NCBI GenBank assembly: GCA_944389945.1
Contig: CALXOF010000018.1
Coordinates: forward strand, 1 to 42,638
DNA: 42,638 nucleotides
Direction: 5' to 3'
From: an uncultured Kiritimatiellota bacterium
Lineage (GTDB): Bacteria; Verrucomicrobiota; Kiritimatiellia; RFP12; DVOR01
In this document: positions 8,093-14,755 of the stretch, in pieces
Layout: each line of letters opens with the position of its first letter
Position numbering within the stretch: position 1 is the stretch's first letter
Position numbers and translations under genes: made by a program
Notes under the pieces: generated by a model
Told to the model about the DNA's origin: nothing
What the model saw: only the letters and a program-made list of their open reading frames with translations
The model's database searches: none

Positions 8093-10033
8093 ATGATTGA
8101 GTTTCGTGACGTCAGCGTGAGGTATGGGCCGGAGGCACTCTTTGAGCATGCCTCCTTCAAGATTAATGCGGGGGAGCGCGTGGGCATCGTCGGGCCGAAC
8201 GGCTCGGGGAAATCCACCCTCTTCAAACTCATCCTCGGCGACATGACCCCCGACACGGGCGAAGTGCTCCACGAGGGCAGCCCGCGCATCGGCTTCGTGC
8301 GCCAGCACCTCCAGCCCGCCACCCCCGAGCAGACCCTCCTGCAATATTGCCTGGACGGCATTCCGGGCTTCGAGCAGACCGAGCGCGACATCGCCCGTCT
8401 GGAAGAGGCCCTCGCCACCGAACGCGACCTCGCGGCCAAAGACCGCCTCCTGCGCGAACTGGGCGAGGCGCACACGCGCTTTGAGCAGATGGGCGGCTAC
8501 TCCCTCGAGGCCCGCGTGAAGGAATCCCTCGGCGGTCTAGGCTACGCCACGGAAGACTTTGACCGCCCCTTCGCGGCCTTCTCCGGCGGCTGGCGTATGC
8601 GCGCCGAACTCTCCCGCGTGCTCGCCTCCAAACCCGAGCTCCTCCTCCTCGACGAACCCTCCAACTACCTCGACCTCCCCGCCGTGGAATGGCTCCAGCG
8701 CTTCCTGCGCGGCTTCGAAGGCACCCTCGCCCTCATCTCGCACGACCGCTACCTGCTGCGTGCCATCACCAAAATCACCCTCGAGGTCGATGGCGGCACC
8801 GTCACCCGCTACAACGGCCCGCTGGACTACTACCTCACCGAGCGCGAGACGCGTTACCAACAGCTCCTCGCGGCCAAGGCCAACCAAGACCGCAAACGCG
8901 AGCAGCTCGAGCGCTTCATCGAGCGCTTCCGCGCCAAAGCCACCAAGGCCGCCCAGGCGCAATCCCGCGAGAAACAGCTCGAGAAGCTCGAGGAGATTAA
9001 GCTCCCCGCCCGCAGCCGCACCGCCGGCGCCCTCCGTCTGCCCAAGGCCCCCCACGCCGGTGCCGAGATCGTCCGCCTCGAGGGCGCCGCCTACACCTAC
9101 CCCGGCGGCACGCACCCCATCTTCAGCGGCCTGGACCTCCGCGTGATGAACGGCGACAAAATCGCCATCGTCGGCTACAACGGCATGGGCAAGACCACCC
9201 TCCTGCGCGTCCTCGCCGGCGTCCGCCAGCCCACCGAGGGCAAGGCCGTCTTCGGCTACCACGTCGTCCCCGGCTACCAGAGCCAAGACCTCGCCGAGAC
9301 CATGGACCCCGACTCCACCGTCTTCGCCGTCGCCAAGGCCGCCGCCGGCGCCCTCCCCGAAAAGGAACTCCGCAACCGCCTCGGCGGCTTCGGCTTCGAC
9401 GCCGACGACTGCGCCAAGCCCGTCAAGGTCCTCTCCGGCGGCGAGAAAATCCGCCTCGCCTTCCTCCGCCTCTTCCTCAACCCGCCCAACTTCCTCCTGC
9501 TCGACGAGCCCACCACCCACCTCGACCTCGAAGGCCGCCAGCGCCTCCAGCAAGCCGTGCAGGACTACGACGGCACCGTCGTCCTCGTCTCGCACGACGT
9601 CGAGTTCGTCCGCGGCACCGCCCAGAACATCCTCGAGATCACCCGCCGCGGCATCCGCCGCTTCCACGGCGGCTACGACTACTACCAGGAAAAGCTCGCC
9701 GCCGAGGCCCCCCACCCCGAAGACGCCCCCCAGAAGCCCCAAGAGGCCAAAGTCACCTCCAAAGACCTCCGCCGCCAACGCGCCCAAGAGCGTGCCGCCA
9801 AGGCCCCCGAGATCAAGCGCCTCAAGCGCCGCGTCGCCGAAGCCGAGGCCGACATCGCCCGTCTCGAGGCCGAACAGGCCGAGCTCACCGCCGCCCTCGG
9901 CGACGGCTCCCTTGATGCCCAAGGCCTCGCCGAAGCCGGCAAGCGCCTCCGCGCCATCCAGTTCGACCTCGGCAAACGTTCCCTCGACTGGGAAGAAGCC
10001 GCCACCGCCCTCGAAGCATTGGAGGGGTGCTGA
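8093..10033 (+). CDS. ABC-F family ATPase (Uup/YheS/YfmR-like)
   Basis: 646 residues, two ABC cassettes in one chain with no membrane segment. Cassette 1: Walker A GPNGSGKST, signature SGGWRMRAEL, Walker B LLLLDEPSNYLDLP. Cassette 2: GYNGMGKTT, LSGGEKIRLAF, LLLDEPTTHLDLEGR. The linker (about residues 245-320) is a charged helical hairpin, and a C-terminal coiled coil (about 555-640) follows. ABC-F proteins act on the ribosome, rescuing or regulating translation and sometimes protecting against antibiotics; the subfamily cannot be settled here. The final codons GAG GGG TGC TGA lie inside a hairpin of the repeat family, so the end of the protein may have been supplied by a repeat. Confidence 0.9.
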   Translation: MIEFRDVSVRYGPEALFEHASFKINAGERVGIVGPNGSGKSTLFKLILGDMTPDTGEVLHEGSPRIGFVRQHLQPATPEQTLLQYCLDGIPGFEQTERDIARLEEALATERDLAAKDRLLRELGEAHTRFEQMGGYSLEARVKESLGGLGYATEDFDRPFAAFSGGWRMRAELSRVLASKPELLLLDEPSNYLDLPAVEWLQRFLRGFEGTLALISHDRYLLRAITKITLEVDGGTVTRYNGPLDYYLTERETRYQQLLAAKANQDRKREQLERFIERFRAKATKAAQAQSREKQLEKLEEIKLPARSRTAGALRLPKAPHAGAEIVRLEGAAYTYPGGTHPIFSGLDLRVMNGDKIAIVGYNGMGKTTLLRVLAGVRQPTEGKAVFGYHVVPGYQSQDLAETMDPDSTVFAVAKAAAGALPEKELRNRLGGFGFDADDCAKPVKVLSGGEKIRLAFLRLFLNPPNFLLLDEPTTHLDLEGRQRLQQAVQDYDGTVVLVSHDVEFVRGTAQNILEITRRGIRRFHGGYDYYQEKLAAEAPHPEDAPQKPQEAKVTSKDLRRQRAQERAAKAPEIKRLKRRVAEAEADIARLEAEQAELTAALGDGSLDAQGLAEAGKRLRAIQFDLGKRSLDWEEAATALEALEGC

Positions 10034-10044
10034 CGCACCCCTCC
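10021..10044 (+). repeat. TRRC-loop hairpin containing the ABC-F stop codon
   Basis: GGAGGGGTGC (10021-10030) pairs perfectly with GCACCCCTCC (10035-10044). The four-base loop TGAC holds the stop codon TGA (10031-10033). It is followed directly by GAGAACA-type heptamers, as in other family members. Confidence 0.85.
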
Positions 10045-10063
10045 AAGAGAACAGAAAACAGAG

Positions 10064-10095
10064 CGTGCAGGCGCGAAGCGCCAAACCTTCCACGG
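10064..10095 (+). repeat. TTCCACGG double-stem module, copy 2
   Basis: Outer CGTG/CACG, inner GGCGC-gaa-GCGCC, constant flank AAACCTTCCACGG. Confidence 0.75.
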
Positions 10096-10372
10096 CCACA
10101 GAGAACAGAACGCGCGACAAGCGCGCGACGGGCGAGGCCGTTGACGGAGCAGGTTGGTCGCCTTGTCCTGTATCTCCTGAACCTCCTGTATCTCCTGTGC
10201 TCGTGTGTGCGGCTCTTTGTGTGTCTTTGTGGTTCTTCGTGCGTCTTCGTGTCAGCCCCGCAGGGCGAACCTTCCACATTCTCCCACCGCTTCGCCCGTC
10301 GCCCCGCAGGGGCGTTCTGTTCTCCGTTCTCCGTTTTCCGTTCTCCAGGGGCGGCGGTTCCGCCGCCCCTTA

Positions 10373-10387
10373 TGCTATACTGAGGCC
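10373..10387 (+). promoter_or_regulatory. extended -10 placing the GT25 transcript start at its ATG
   Basis: TGCTATACT (TATACT 10376-10381) ends 6 nt before ATG 10388. No Shine-Dalgarno sequence fits between, so a leaderless mRNA is likely. The same nonamer precedes both AAA/PDDEXK genes. Confidence 0.6.
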
Positions 10388-11104
10388 ATGAAGGCTTATC
10401 TCATCAATCTGGGGCGATCGCCGGAGCGCTTGGCCGCGGCGGATGCGGCGCTCCGTACGGCGGGGGTGGCCTATGAACGCGTGGAGGGCGTGGATGGGCG
10501 CGCGCTCGACGCACAGGCCTTGCGGGCGGCGGCGAATCGGGTGCGTTTCCGCTTGATTTATGGCGCGTGGCCGAGCCCGGGGGCCATTGGGTGCGCGCTG
10601 TCGCACCAGGCGGTCTACCGGCGGATGCTCGCAGAGGACGTGCCCCTGGCCTTGGTCTTTGAGGACGATATCGCCATCCCCGACCCGGAGGCCTTCCGGC
10701 GGACGGTGGAGGCCATCGCGCAAGACAACGACCCCGCGGTGCCGACAGCGTGGCGTCTGGAGCAACGTCCGACAGATCCTCCCGTGGCGGGGGCGGGCTT
10801 TTGGCCCGCGAAACCGGGTGTCTGCGGGACGTGCGCCTACGCGGTGAACTTGGCCGGGGCGCGACTCTTGGCGCGGCTGAACCGGGCGCCGATTGTGGCC
10901 TTGGCGGACGATTGGCCGCGTTTTGGGCGGCTGGGTCTGCGGGCGCTGACGGTTTGGCCGGCACCCTGCCGGGAGAGCGGGGCCGATTCCACCATCGGCA
11001 AAGGGGCGCGCCAGCGTCCGTCGTGGCGGGTGGCCCTCTGGCGCCTCATCCGCGCCCTGGGTCGCGCCATCGATGCCCTCCTCATCCCCCTCACCGGTCG
11101 CTGA
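10388..11104 (+). CDS. glycosyltransferase family 25 (LPS-type sugar transferase)
   Basis: 238 residues, the usual size for the family. It opens with MKAYLINLGRSPERL, the GT25 N-terminus that binds the nucleotide sugar. GAIGCALSHQAVYRRML and the acidic LVFEDDI motif follow; a later CAYAVNLAGARLLARL segment and ADDWPRF complete the fold. GT25 enzymes add galactose or related sugars to lipooligosaccharide at the inner membrane. It has no sugar-biosynthesis neighbours, so the acceptor is unknown. The start is set by homology and by the adjacent promoter; an upstream open frame crosses repeat DNA and is not real. Confidence 0.85.
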   Translation: MKAYLINLGRSPERLAAADAALRTAGVAYERVEGVDGRALDAQALRAAANRVRFRLIYGAWPSPGAIGCALSHQAVYRRMLAEDVPLALVFEDDIAIPDPEAFRRTVEAIAQDNDPAVPTAWRLEQRPTDPPVAGAGFWPAKPGVCGTCAYAVNLAGARLLARLNRAPIVALADDWPRFGRLGLRALTVWPAPCRESGADSTIGKGARQRPSWRVALWRLIRALGRAIDALLIPLTGR

Positions 11105-11165
11105 GGCACCATCAAAAGACGCCTTCGATACCCCTCCAAAACGGACCCCAGAAGGGGGCCTTTTG

Positions 11166-11252
11166 AGACCCTATAGTGGTCCGAGGTCAACCACTATAGG
11201 GGTCGGGGTCGAGACCCTATAGTGGTCCGACCCGAAACCCTTAAGGGTCCAG
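11166..11252. repeat. CTATAG repeat block, copy 1
   Basis: Successive near-palindromic words ACCCTATAGTGGTCC, CCACTATAGGGGTC, ACCCTATAGTGGTCC and ACCCTTAAGGGTCC, separated by short GAGGTC/GGGGTC linkers. Related blocks lie at 25482 and 35066. Confidence 0.85.
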
Positions 11253-11383
11253 AAAGGGGTGTCTAGCGCCGCCCCGGAGAACGGAAAACGGAAAACAGAA
11301 AACAGAACGCGCGGCAAACGCGCGACGGGTGGGGGCCGTCCTAAAGGTCCCATCGTGGTGCGTGAAGGAAAATGGGGGACTAC

Positions 11384-11417
11384 AAAAAAGCCCTGGCCTT
11401 GCGGTCGGGGCTTTTTT
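11384..11417. terminator. bidirectional rho-independent terminator
   Basis: AAAAAAGCCC and GGGCTTTTTT flank a 14-base loop. It ends the minus-strand PEP-CTERM gene 15 bases past its stop and could also stop plus-strand transcripts. Confidence 0.8.
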
Positions 11418-11432
11418 ATGCCAAGATGGCTC

Positions 11433-12050
11433 TTAGGCCACGCGGCGGCGGAGCGCCACACCGGCCACGCCCAGCGCCAACAGCGCCAGCGCCGTCGGCT
11501 CAGGGATGGTGGTGGTCTCGTACGTGCCCACAAGGCCGAAAGCAGCTTGCCAGTTAGCGCTAATTGCCGTGGAGACTCCGGTCATGTCACTGCTCGTCTG
11601 GAAGAGCGCGAACGCCGACTGGTCATCAAAGGTCACCGTGTAGGTTTCGCCCGTCTTGAGGGTGAAGTTCACCGTCGCGGTCTGGATGGTCGGACTCTGA
11701 TTGTTCCCGGTACCCGCCGTGTAGATGGGACCTTCACCGGTTGTGAACGCGCCGACATCGGCCACCTGGTTACCTTCGCTGTCCGTGATGGTCAGACCCG
11801 TGATGGTGGTAGGACCTCCGCTCTGGTTGTTAATACCGGAGACCAACTGGGTGATGGTGACGGACTCAACGCCAGTGATTTCAGGCACGGTAAAGGTAAA
11901 CGCGCGTGCGGCATCACCCTTAACCGTCCAACGATCACCTTGCGTAATCGTCTTGTTGTCGTAGTTGTGCCACGACCAATCCACCGTCATCGCCTGGGCG
12001 GTGCCGAGGAGGAGTGCGGCGAAGGCCGCAGTGAGGAGTGTACGTTTCAT
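11433..12050 (-). CDS. PEP-CTERM sorted exported protein
   Basis: 205 residues. A signal peptide (MKRTLLTAAFAALLLGTAQA) is followed by a roughly 160-residue beta-rich, Thr/Asn-rich domain without a recognised fold. The C-terminus has PEPTALALLALG, a hydrophobic stretch and a basic RRRVA tail. PEP-CTERM proteins are cut and attached at the cell envelope by an exosortase, often in exopolysaccharide-making bacteria; no exosortase is in this window. The ATG at 12050 follows GGAGG. A second protein with the same tail is at 25688, unrelated in its middle part. The ligand or role is unknown. Confidence 0.85.
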   Translation of the reverse strand: MKRTLLTAAFAALLLGTAQAMTVDWSWHNYDNKTITQGDRWTVKGDAARAFTFTVPEITGVESVTITQLVSGINNQSGGPTTITGLTITDSEGNQVADVGAFTTGEGPIYTAGTGNNQSPTIQTATVNFTLKTGETYTVTFDDQSAFALFQTSSDMTGVSTAISANWQAAFGLVGTYETTTIPEPTALALLALGVAGVALRRRVA

Positions 12051-12373
12051 TGTGGAGGGGGTCCTCCTATCGCCCGAGGGTTGCGGCGGTGGGCATGGGG
12101 CGAAAAGACGTGCCCGTCGTCGTTGTCTCGTACGTGGTCGTAGGATACCTGCCCAATGACACCGACACGGGCACGCGATAGCGCGTGCACGCGCTTGGAC
12201 AATTGGGCGAAAGTTCCTACGTTTCGTACGATGTCCTTTGTGCGTTTGCACAAACCGTTGCGTTGGCTTACCCAACGCGTGACAATAGAATAGCAACAGA
12301 TGGCATTGGTGCGCAAGTCTTTTTTGCGAGGAGCGAGATTCCTTTTGCTATACTATGGGCTAGGAGCAACGCC
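12051..12373. promoter_or_regulatory. divergent intergenic region with three unrelated hairpins
   Basis: No gene seen between the PEP-CTERM gene (minus) and AAA/PDDEXK gene (plus). It contains hairpins GCACGCG-atag-CGCGTGC (12171-12188), TTTGTGC-gttt-GCACAAA (12237-12254) and GCGTTGG-cttac-CCAACGC (12260-12278). These may be operators or transcribed structures. The right end carries the AAA gene promoter. Confidence 0.6.
12346..12366 (+). promoter_or_regulatory. extended -10 and ribosome site of AAA/PDDEXK gene 1
   Basis: TGCTATACT (12346-12354) predicts a start near 12361. The leader of about 13 nt contains AGGAG (12362-12366) before ATG 12374. Confidence 0.6.
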
Positions 12374-13948
12374 ATGGAAGAAGAGAAGATCGCGCAAGGG
12401 ACCTATGACTTCCGCAATATGCGGAAGGATGGCTATCGCTATGTGGACAAAACCGCATTGCTCTATCCGCTCGTCACGCGTGGGATGGACTCCTTCTTCT
12501 TCATCTCTCGTCCGCGGCGCTTCGGTAAGTCTCTCATGCTGTCCACCTTGGAGTGTCTCTTCCGCGGCGAGCGCGAACTCTTCAAGGGCCTCGCCATTGA
12601 CCAGATGGACTACGACTGGGAATCTTATCCCATCCTGCAATTTTCTTTCGCTGGCATCAAATCCAAAACGATTGAGGCTTTTGAGGAGGACTTCAAGACG
12701 TGCCTTGAGGATGCCTTCACGGCCGCGAAAGCTCCTTGGAACCCAGACATCTCCCCGGGCGCGAACTTCCGTCGGGCCATTAGGGCCCTTGTAAAGGACA
12801 CCGGCAAACCCGTGGTCATTCTCATTGACGAGTACGACGCGCCGGTGGGTCACGCGCTGGCCGACATCAAGCTTGCCTCTGCCATCCGGCAAGAACTGTC
12901 GGACTTCTACATCCAAATCAAGAACAATGTCGGTGCCATCCGCTTCATGATGATGACGGGCGTCACGCGCTTCACTCAGCTCTCCGTCTTCTCGGCCCTC
13001 AACAACCTCACCGACCTGACGATGGATAGCCGCTATGCCACGCTCCTTGGTTACACCGATGAGGAATTGGAGGCCAACTTCAGCAAGACGTTGCACCGCC
13101 ATGCCGAGGTCATGGGCCTTTCTTACGAGGACTACCGCGAAAAGCTCCGCTGGTGGTACAACGGCTACCGTTTCGCCCGTTGGAATACGACCAAAGTCTA
13201 CAATCCCTACGCCATCGGCCAAACCCTTGGCGCCTGCGAGCCCGAGTTCATCGGCACATGGATTGCCACCGGCCAGACCTCCGCCGTCATCAACTACTTC
13301 ACGAACAATCAACTCGTCGAGCAAGACTATGAGAACGTTGAGGATATCTCCGAGGAGGATTTGAACGTTTGTGGGCTGGAGAACATCCGTCCCATCGCTA
13401 TGCTCTACCAAGGCGGCTACCTCACTATCAAAGATTGCCAAGACGGCGTCTTCACCCTCGGCATTCCGGACGAGGAGGTTCGCCGCGCCCTCAACTCCCA
13501 GCTCGTTCAGAAATTCGCCGAGAAAAATGGTGACCAGTACCGCAACGCTACTTGCCGTGCCTTGAAGCAAGCCGACTTCGCCACCTTCTTTGGCAACCTC
13601 TCCGACCTCTACGCACATCTCACTTACGGCCCCAAAGAAGAACGCGTGCAGGAATTCTCCTTCCAGCGCATTCTCTACGTCCTGCTGACCTCCAGCGGCT
13701 TTTTCCGTGTGACCGCCGAGGACCGCCAGTCCCACGGCCGCGCGGACCTCGTTGCCGAGACCCCCGAACGCGTCTTTGTCTTCGAGTTGAAGGTTGACGG
13801 TACGCCCCAGGAGGCCCTTGCTCAAATCAAGGAAAAGGGTTACGCCGAGCCTTATCGCCACAGTGACAAGGAGGTCCATCTTATTGGTCTCTCCTTCGAC
13901 GGCGAAACCCGCCGCCTCACCGGCACCGCCTCCGAACCCCTCGCGTAG
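12374..13948 (+). CDS. AAA-ATPase with C-terminal PD-(D/E)XK nuclease domain, paralogue 1
   Basis: 524 residues. The N-terminal AAA-ATPase_like domain has Walker A RPRRFGKS (G51-K52-S53) and Walker B VVILIDEYDAP. The C-terminal PDDEXK_9-type domain has GRADLVAETPERVFVFELK (core D..ExK). This family (formerly DUF1703) is greatly expanded in gut Bacteroidota and PVC bacteria; its role is unproven, with defence or DNA processing most often suggested. It is monocistronic. The copy at 29178-30752 is the same length, is similar throughout and shares the same promoter nonamer and the same 3' repeat module. ATG 12374 is supported by AGGAG; a longer upstream frame crosses hairpin DNA. Confidence 0.85.
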   Translation: MEEEKIAQGTYDFRNMRKDGYRYVDKTALLYPLVTRGMDSFFFISRPRRFGKSLMLSTLECLFRGERELFKGLAIDQMDYDWESYPILQFSFAGIKSKTIEAFEEDFKTCLEDAFTAAKAPWNPDISPGANFRRAIRALVKDTGKPVVILIDEYDAPVGHALADIKLASAIRQELSDFYIQIKNNVGAIRFMMMTGVTRFTQLSVFSALNNLTDLTMDSRYATLLGYTDEELEANFSKTLHRHAEVMGLSYEDYREKLRWWYNGYRFARWNTTKVYNPYAIGQTLGACEPEFIGTWIATGQTSAVINYFTNNQLVEQDYENVEDISEEDLNVCGLENIRPIAMLYQGGYLTIKDCQDGVFTLGIPDEEVRRALNSQLVQKFAEKNGDQYRNATCRALKQADFATFFGNLSDLYAHLTYGPKEERVQEFSFQRILYVLLTSSGFFRVTAEDRQSHGRADLVAETPERVFVFELKVDGTPQEALAQIKEKGYAEPYRHSDKEVHLIGLSFDGETRRLTGTASEPLA

Positions 13949-13950
13949 TT

Positions 13951-14020
13951 TCCACGAAGACACGGGCGCTCCGCCGGAGCGCCCGGCTGATTAGCTGATT
14001 GGCTGGATTCGCTGATTGGA
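13951..14020 (+). repeat. gene-end module (GACACGGGCGCTCC hairpin plus octamers)
   Basis: CCACGAAGACAC leads into GGGCGCTCC pairing with GGAGCGCCC, then GCTGATTA/GCTGATTG octamers. The module starts 3 nt after the AAA stop codon. The same module follows the other AAA gene and the Cys-rich gene. Confidence 0.8.
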
Positions 14021-14132
14021 AAGCAAAGCGTGACCGTTCAACGCGTTACGACTCTCTATTGTGCCCAACCCTTGCGTCTTTGTCGTTTCCTAGGGTGCAC
14101 GCTCGCAGTGTGAAGACGATGGGCGAGAGCGA

Positions 14133-14345
14133 AGTACCAAATGACAGGTCTGGAGGATGGCGTATGGAGATGGGGATGAATGGGTTGTTGGGGATTTAGG
14201 GGAGACAAATGACAGGTCTTTGGCAAAGGTGCGTGGTGCAGTCATGAAGCAACCACGCCTGATCTTTGACAGCTGAATAACTGTATTTGTATCGAATGAT
14301 TGACCATGGGGAGCCAATCTTACAGTGGCCTTATTTATATAAGGT
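14133..14345 (-). repeat. 215-bp conserved intergenic element, copy B
   Basis: Inverse copy of 4438-4655. Conserved features are the palindromic ACCTTATATAAATAAGGCC end, the GCGTGGT/ACCACGC stem and both AAGACCTGTCATTTG-like words (one reads CAGACCTGTCATTTG). Confidence 0.65.
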
Positions 14346-14518
14346 ACAGTTGGTACTCTGTTGGTCGACGAGAAAACTTCCCCGGACAGTATTGGTTCTC
14401 CGGGGCCGCTTGCGCCCCCTTTCAGGGATTTGGTAGACTAGAGACCATTGAAGGGGAATGCGCGCCGGACGACCCGGGGCGGCCATTCCTGTCCCACAGT
14501 GACCGAAAGGAGCGACTC

Positions 14519-14755
14519 GTGGACGAGCAATTTGAGAAGCCCTATCCGTCGATTGAGGCGGACGCCTGCAAGAGTTGTGGGCGGTGCGCGGCGGCGTGCC
14601 CGAAGGGGTGCCTGGCGATTTCTGAGACTTATAACCGCTACGGCGTGAAGGCGGTGGCGTATAAGGGGTCAGGGTGCATCGGGTGCGGCATTTGCTTCTA
14701 CAATTGCCCGGAGCCTTACGCAATCCGTATTGTGCGGAAGGGGGGTGCGCAATGA
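14519..14755 (+). CDS. korD: ferredoxin-type subunit of a 2-oxoacid:ferredoxin oxidoreductase (delta)
   Basis: 78 residues with two 4Fe-4S motifs: C17-x2-C20-x2-C23-x3-CP and C53-x2-C56-x2-C59-x3-CP. This is the delta subunit layout of four-subunit KOR/VOR enzymes, passing electrons from the TPP site to ferredoxin. A GTG start at 14519 is chosen because AAAGGAG lies 7 nt upstream and the protein then has the normal length. The stop overlaps the next ATG (ATGA), so translation is coupled to the alpha subunit. KOR or VOR cannot be told apart from this subunit. Confidence 0.9.
   Translation: MDEQFEKPYPSIEADACKSCGRCAAACPKGCLAISETYNRYGVKAVAYKGSGCIGCGICFYNCPEPYAIRIVRKGGAQ

Larger units (their letters stand above)
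10034..10387. repeat. intergenic repeat mosaic upstream of the glycosyltransferase
   Basis: No gene. Holds heptamers AGAACAGAAAACAG (10046), the TTCCACGG module (10064-10095), heptamers plus a CGCGCG-acaa-CGCGCG hairpin with the flank GACGGGCGAGGC (10100-10140), nine-base CCTGTATCT repeats (10168-10200), CTTTGTG/CTTCGTG repeats (10205-10255), a CGCCCCGCAGGGGCG hairpin followed by GTTCTCC heptamers (10305-10347), and GGGGCGGCGG-tt-CCGCCGCCCC (10348-10369) next to the promoter. Confidence 0.8.
11105..11432. repeat. intergenic region with CTATAG repeats and a bidirectional terminator
   Basis: No gene. Holds a CTATAG repeat block (11166-11252), a partial GCCGCCCC hairpin with GAAAACAG heptamers (11268-11312), a CGCGCGG-caa-ACGCGCG hairpin with GACGGGTG flank, and the terminator listed separately. 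Confidence 0.7.
13949..14518. other. 570-bp gene-free region between the AAA gene and the kor operon
   Basis: 13951-14020: the gene-end module CCACGAAGACAC plus GGGCGCTCC-gcc-GGAGCGCCC hairpin, then GCTGATTG octamers. 14024-14085: a degenerate long hairpin element with inner AACGCGTT. 14133-14345: inverse copy B of the 215-bp element. 14375-14397: the AACTTCCCCGGACA/TATTGG block with a CCGG-rich hairpin. Then TGGTAGACT (about 14429-14437), a likely promoter for the kor operon with a leader of about 75 nt. Confidence 0.6.

Noticed and set aside
8537..10279. Long minus-strand open frame opposite the ABC-F gene
   Set aside because: Same GC-bias artefact; it also runs through repeat DNA past the ABC-F stop.
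12051..12296. N-terminal extension of the PEP-CTERM protein
   Set aside because: The extension is basic, lacks coding character and spans hairpins; a normal signal peptide starts at the ATG at 12050.
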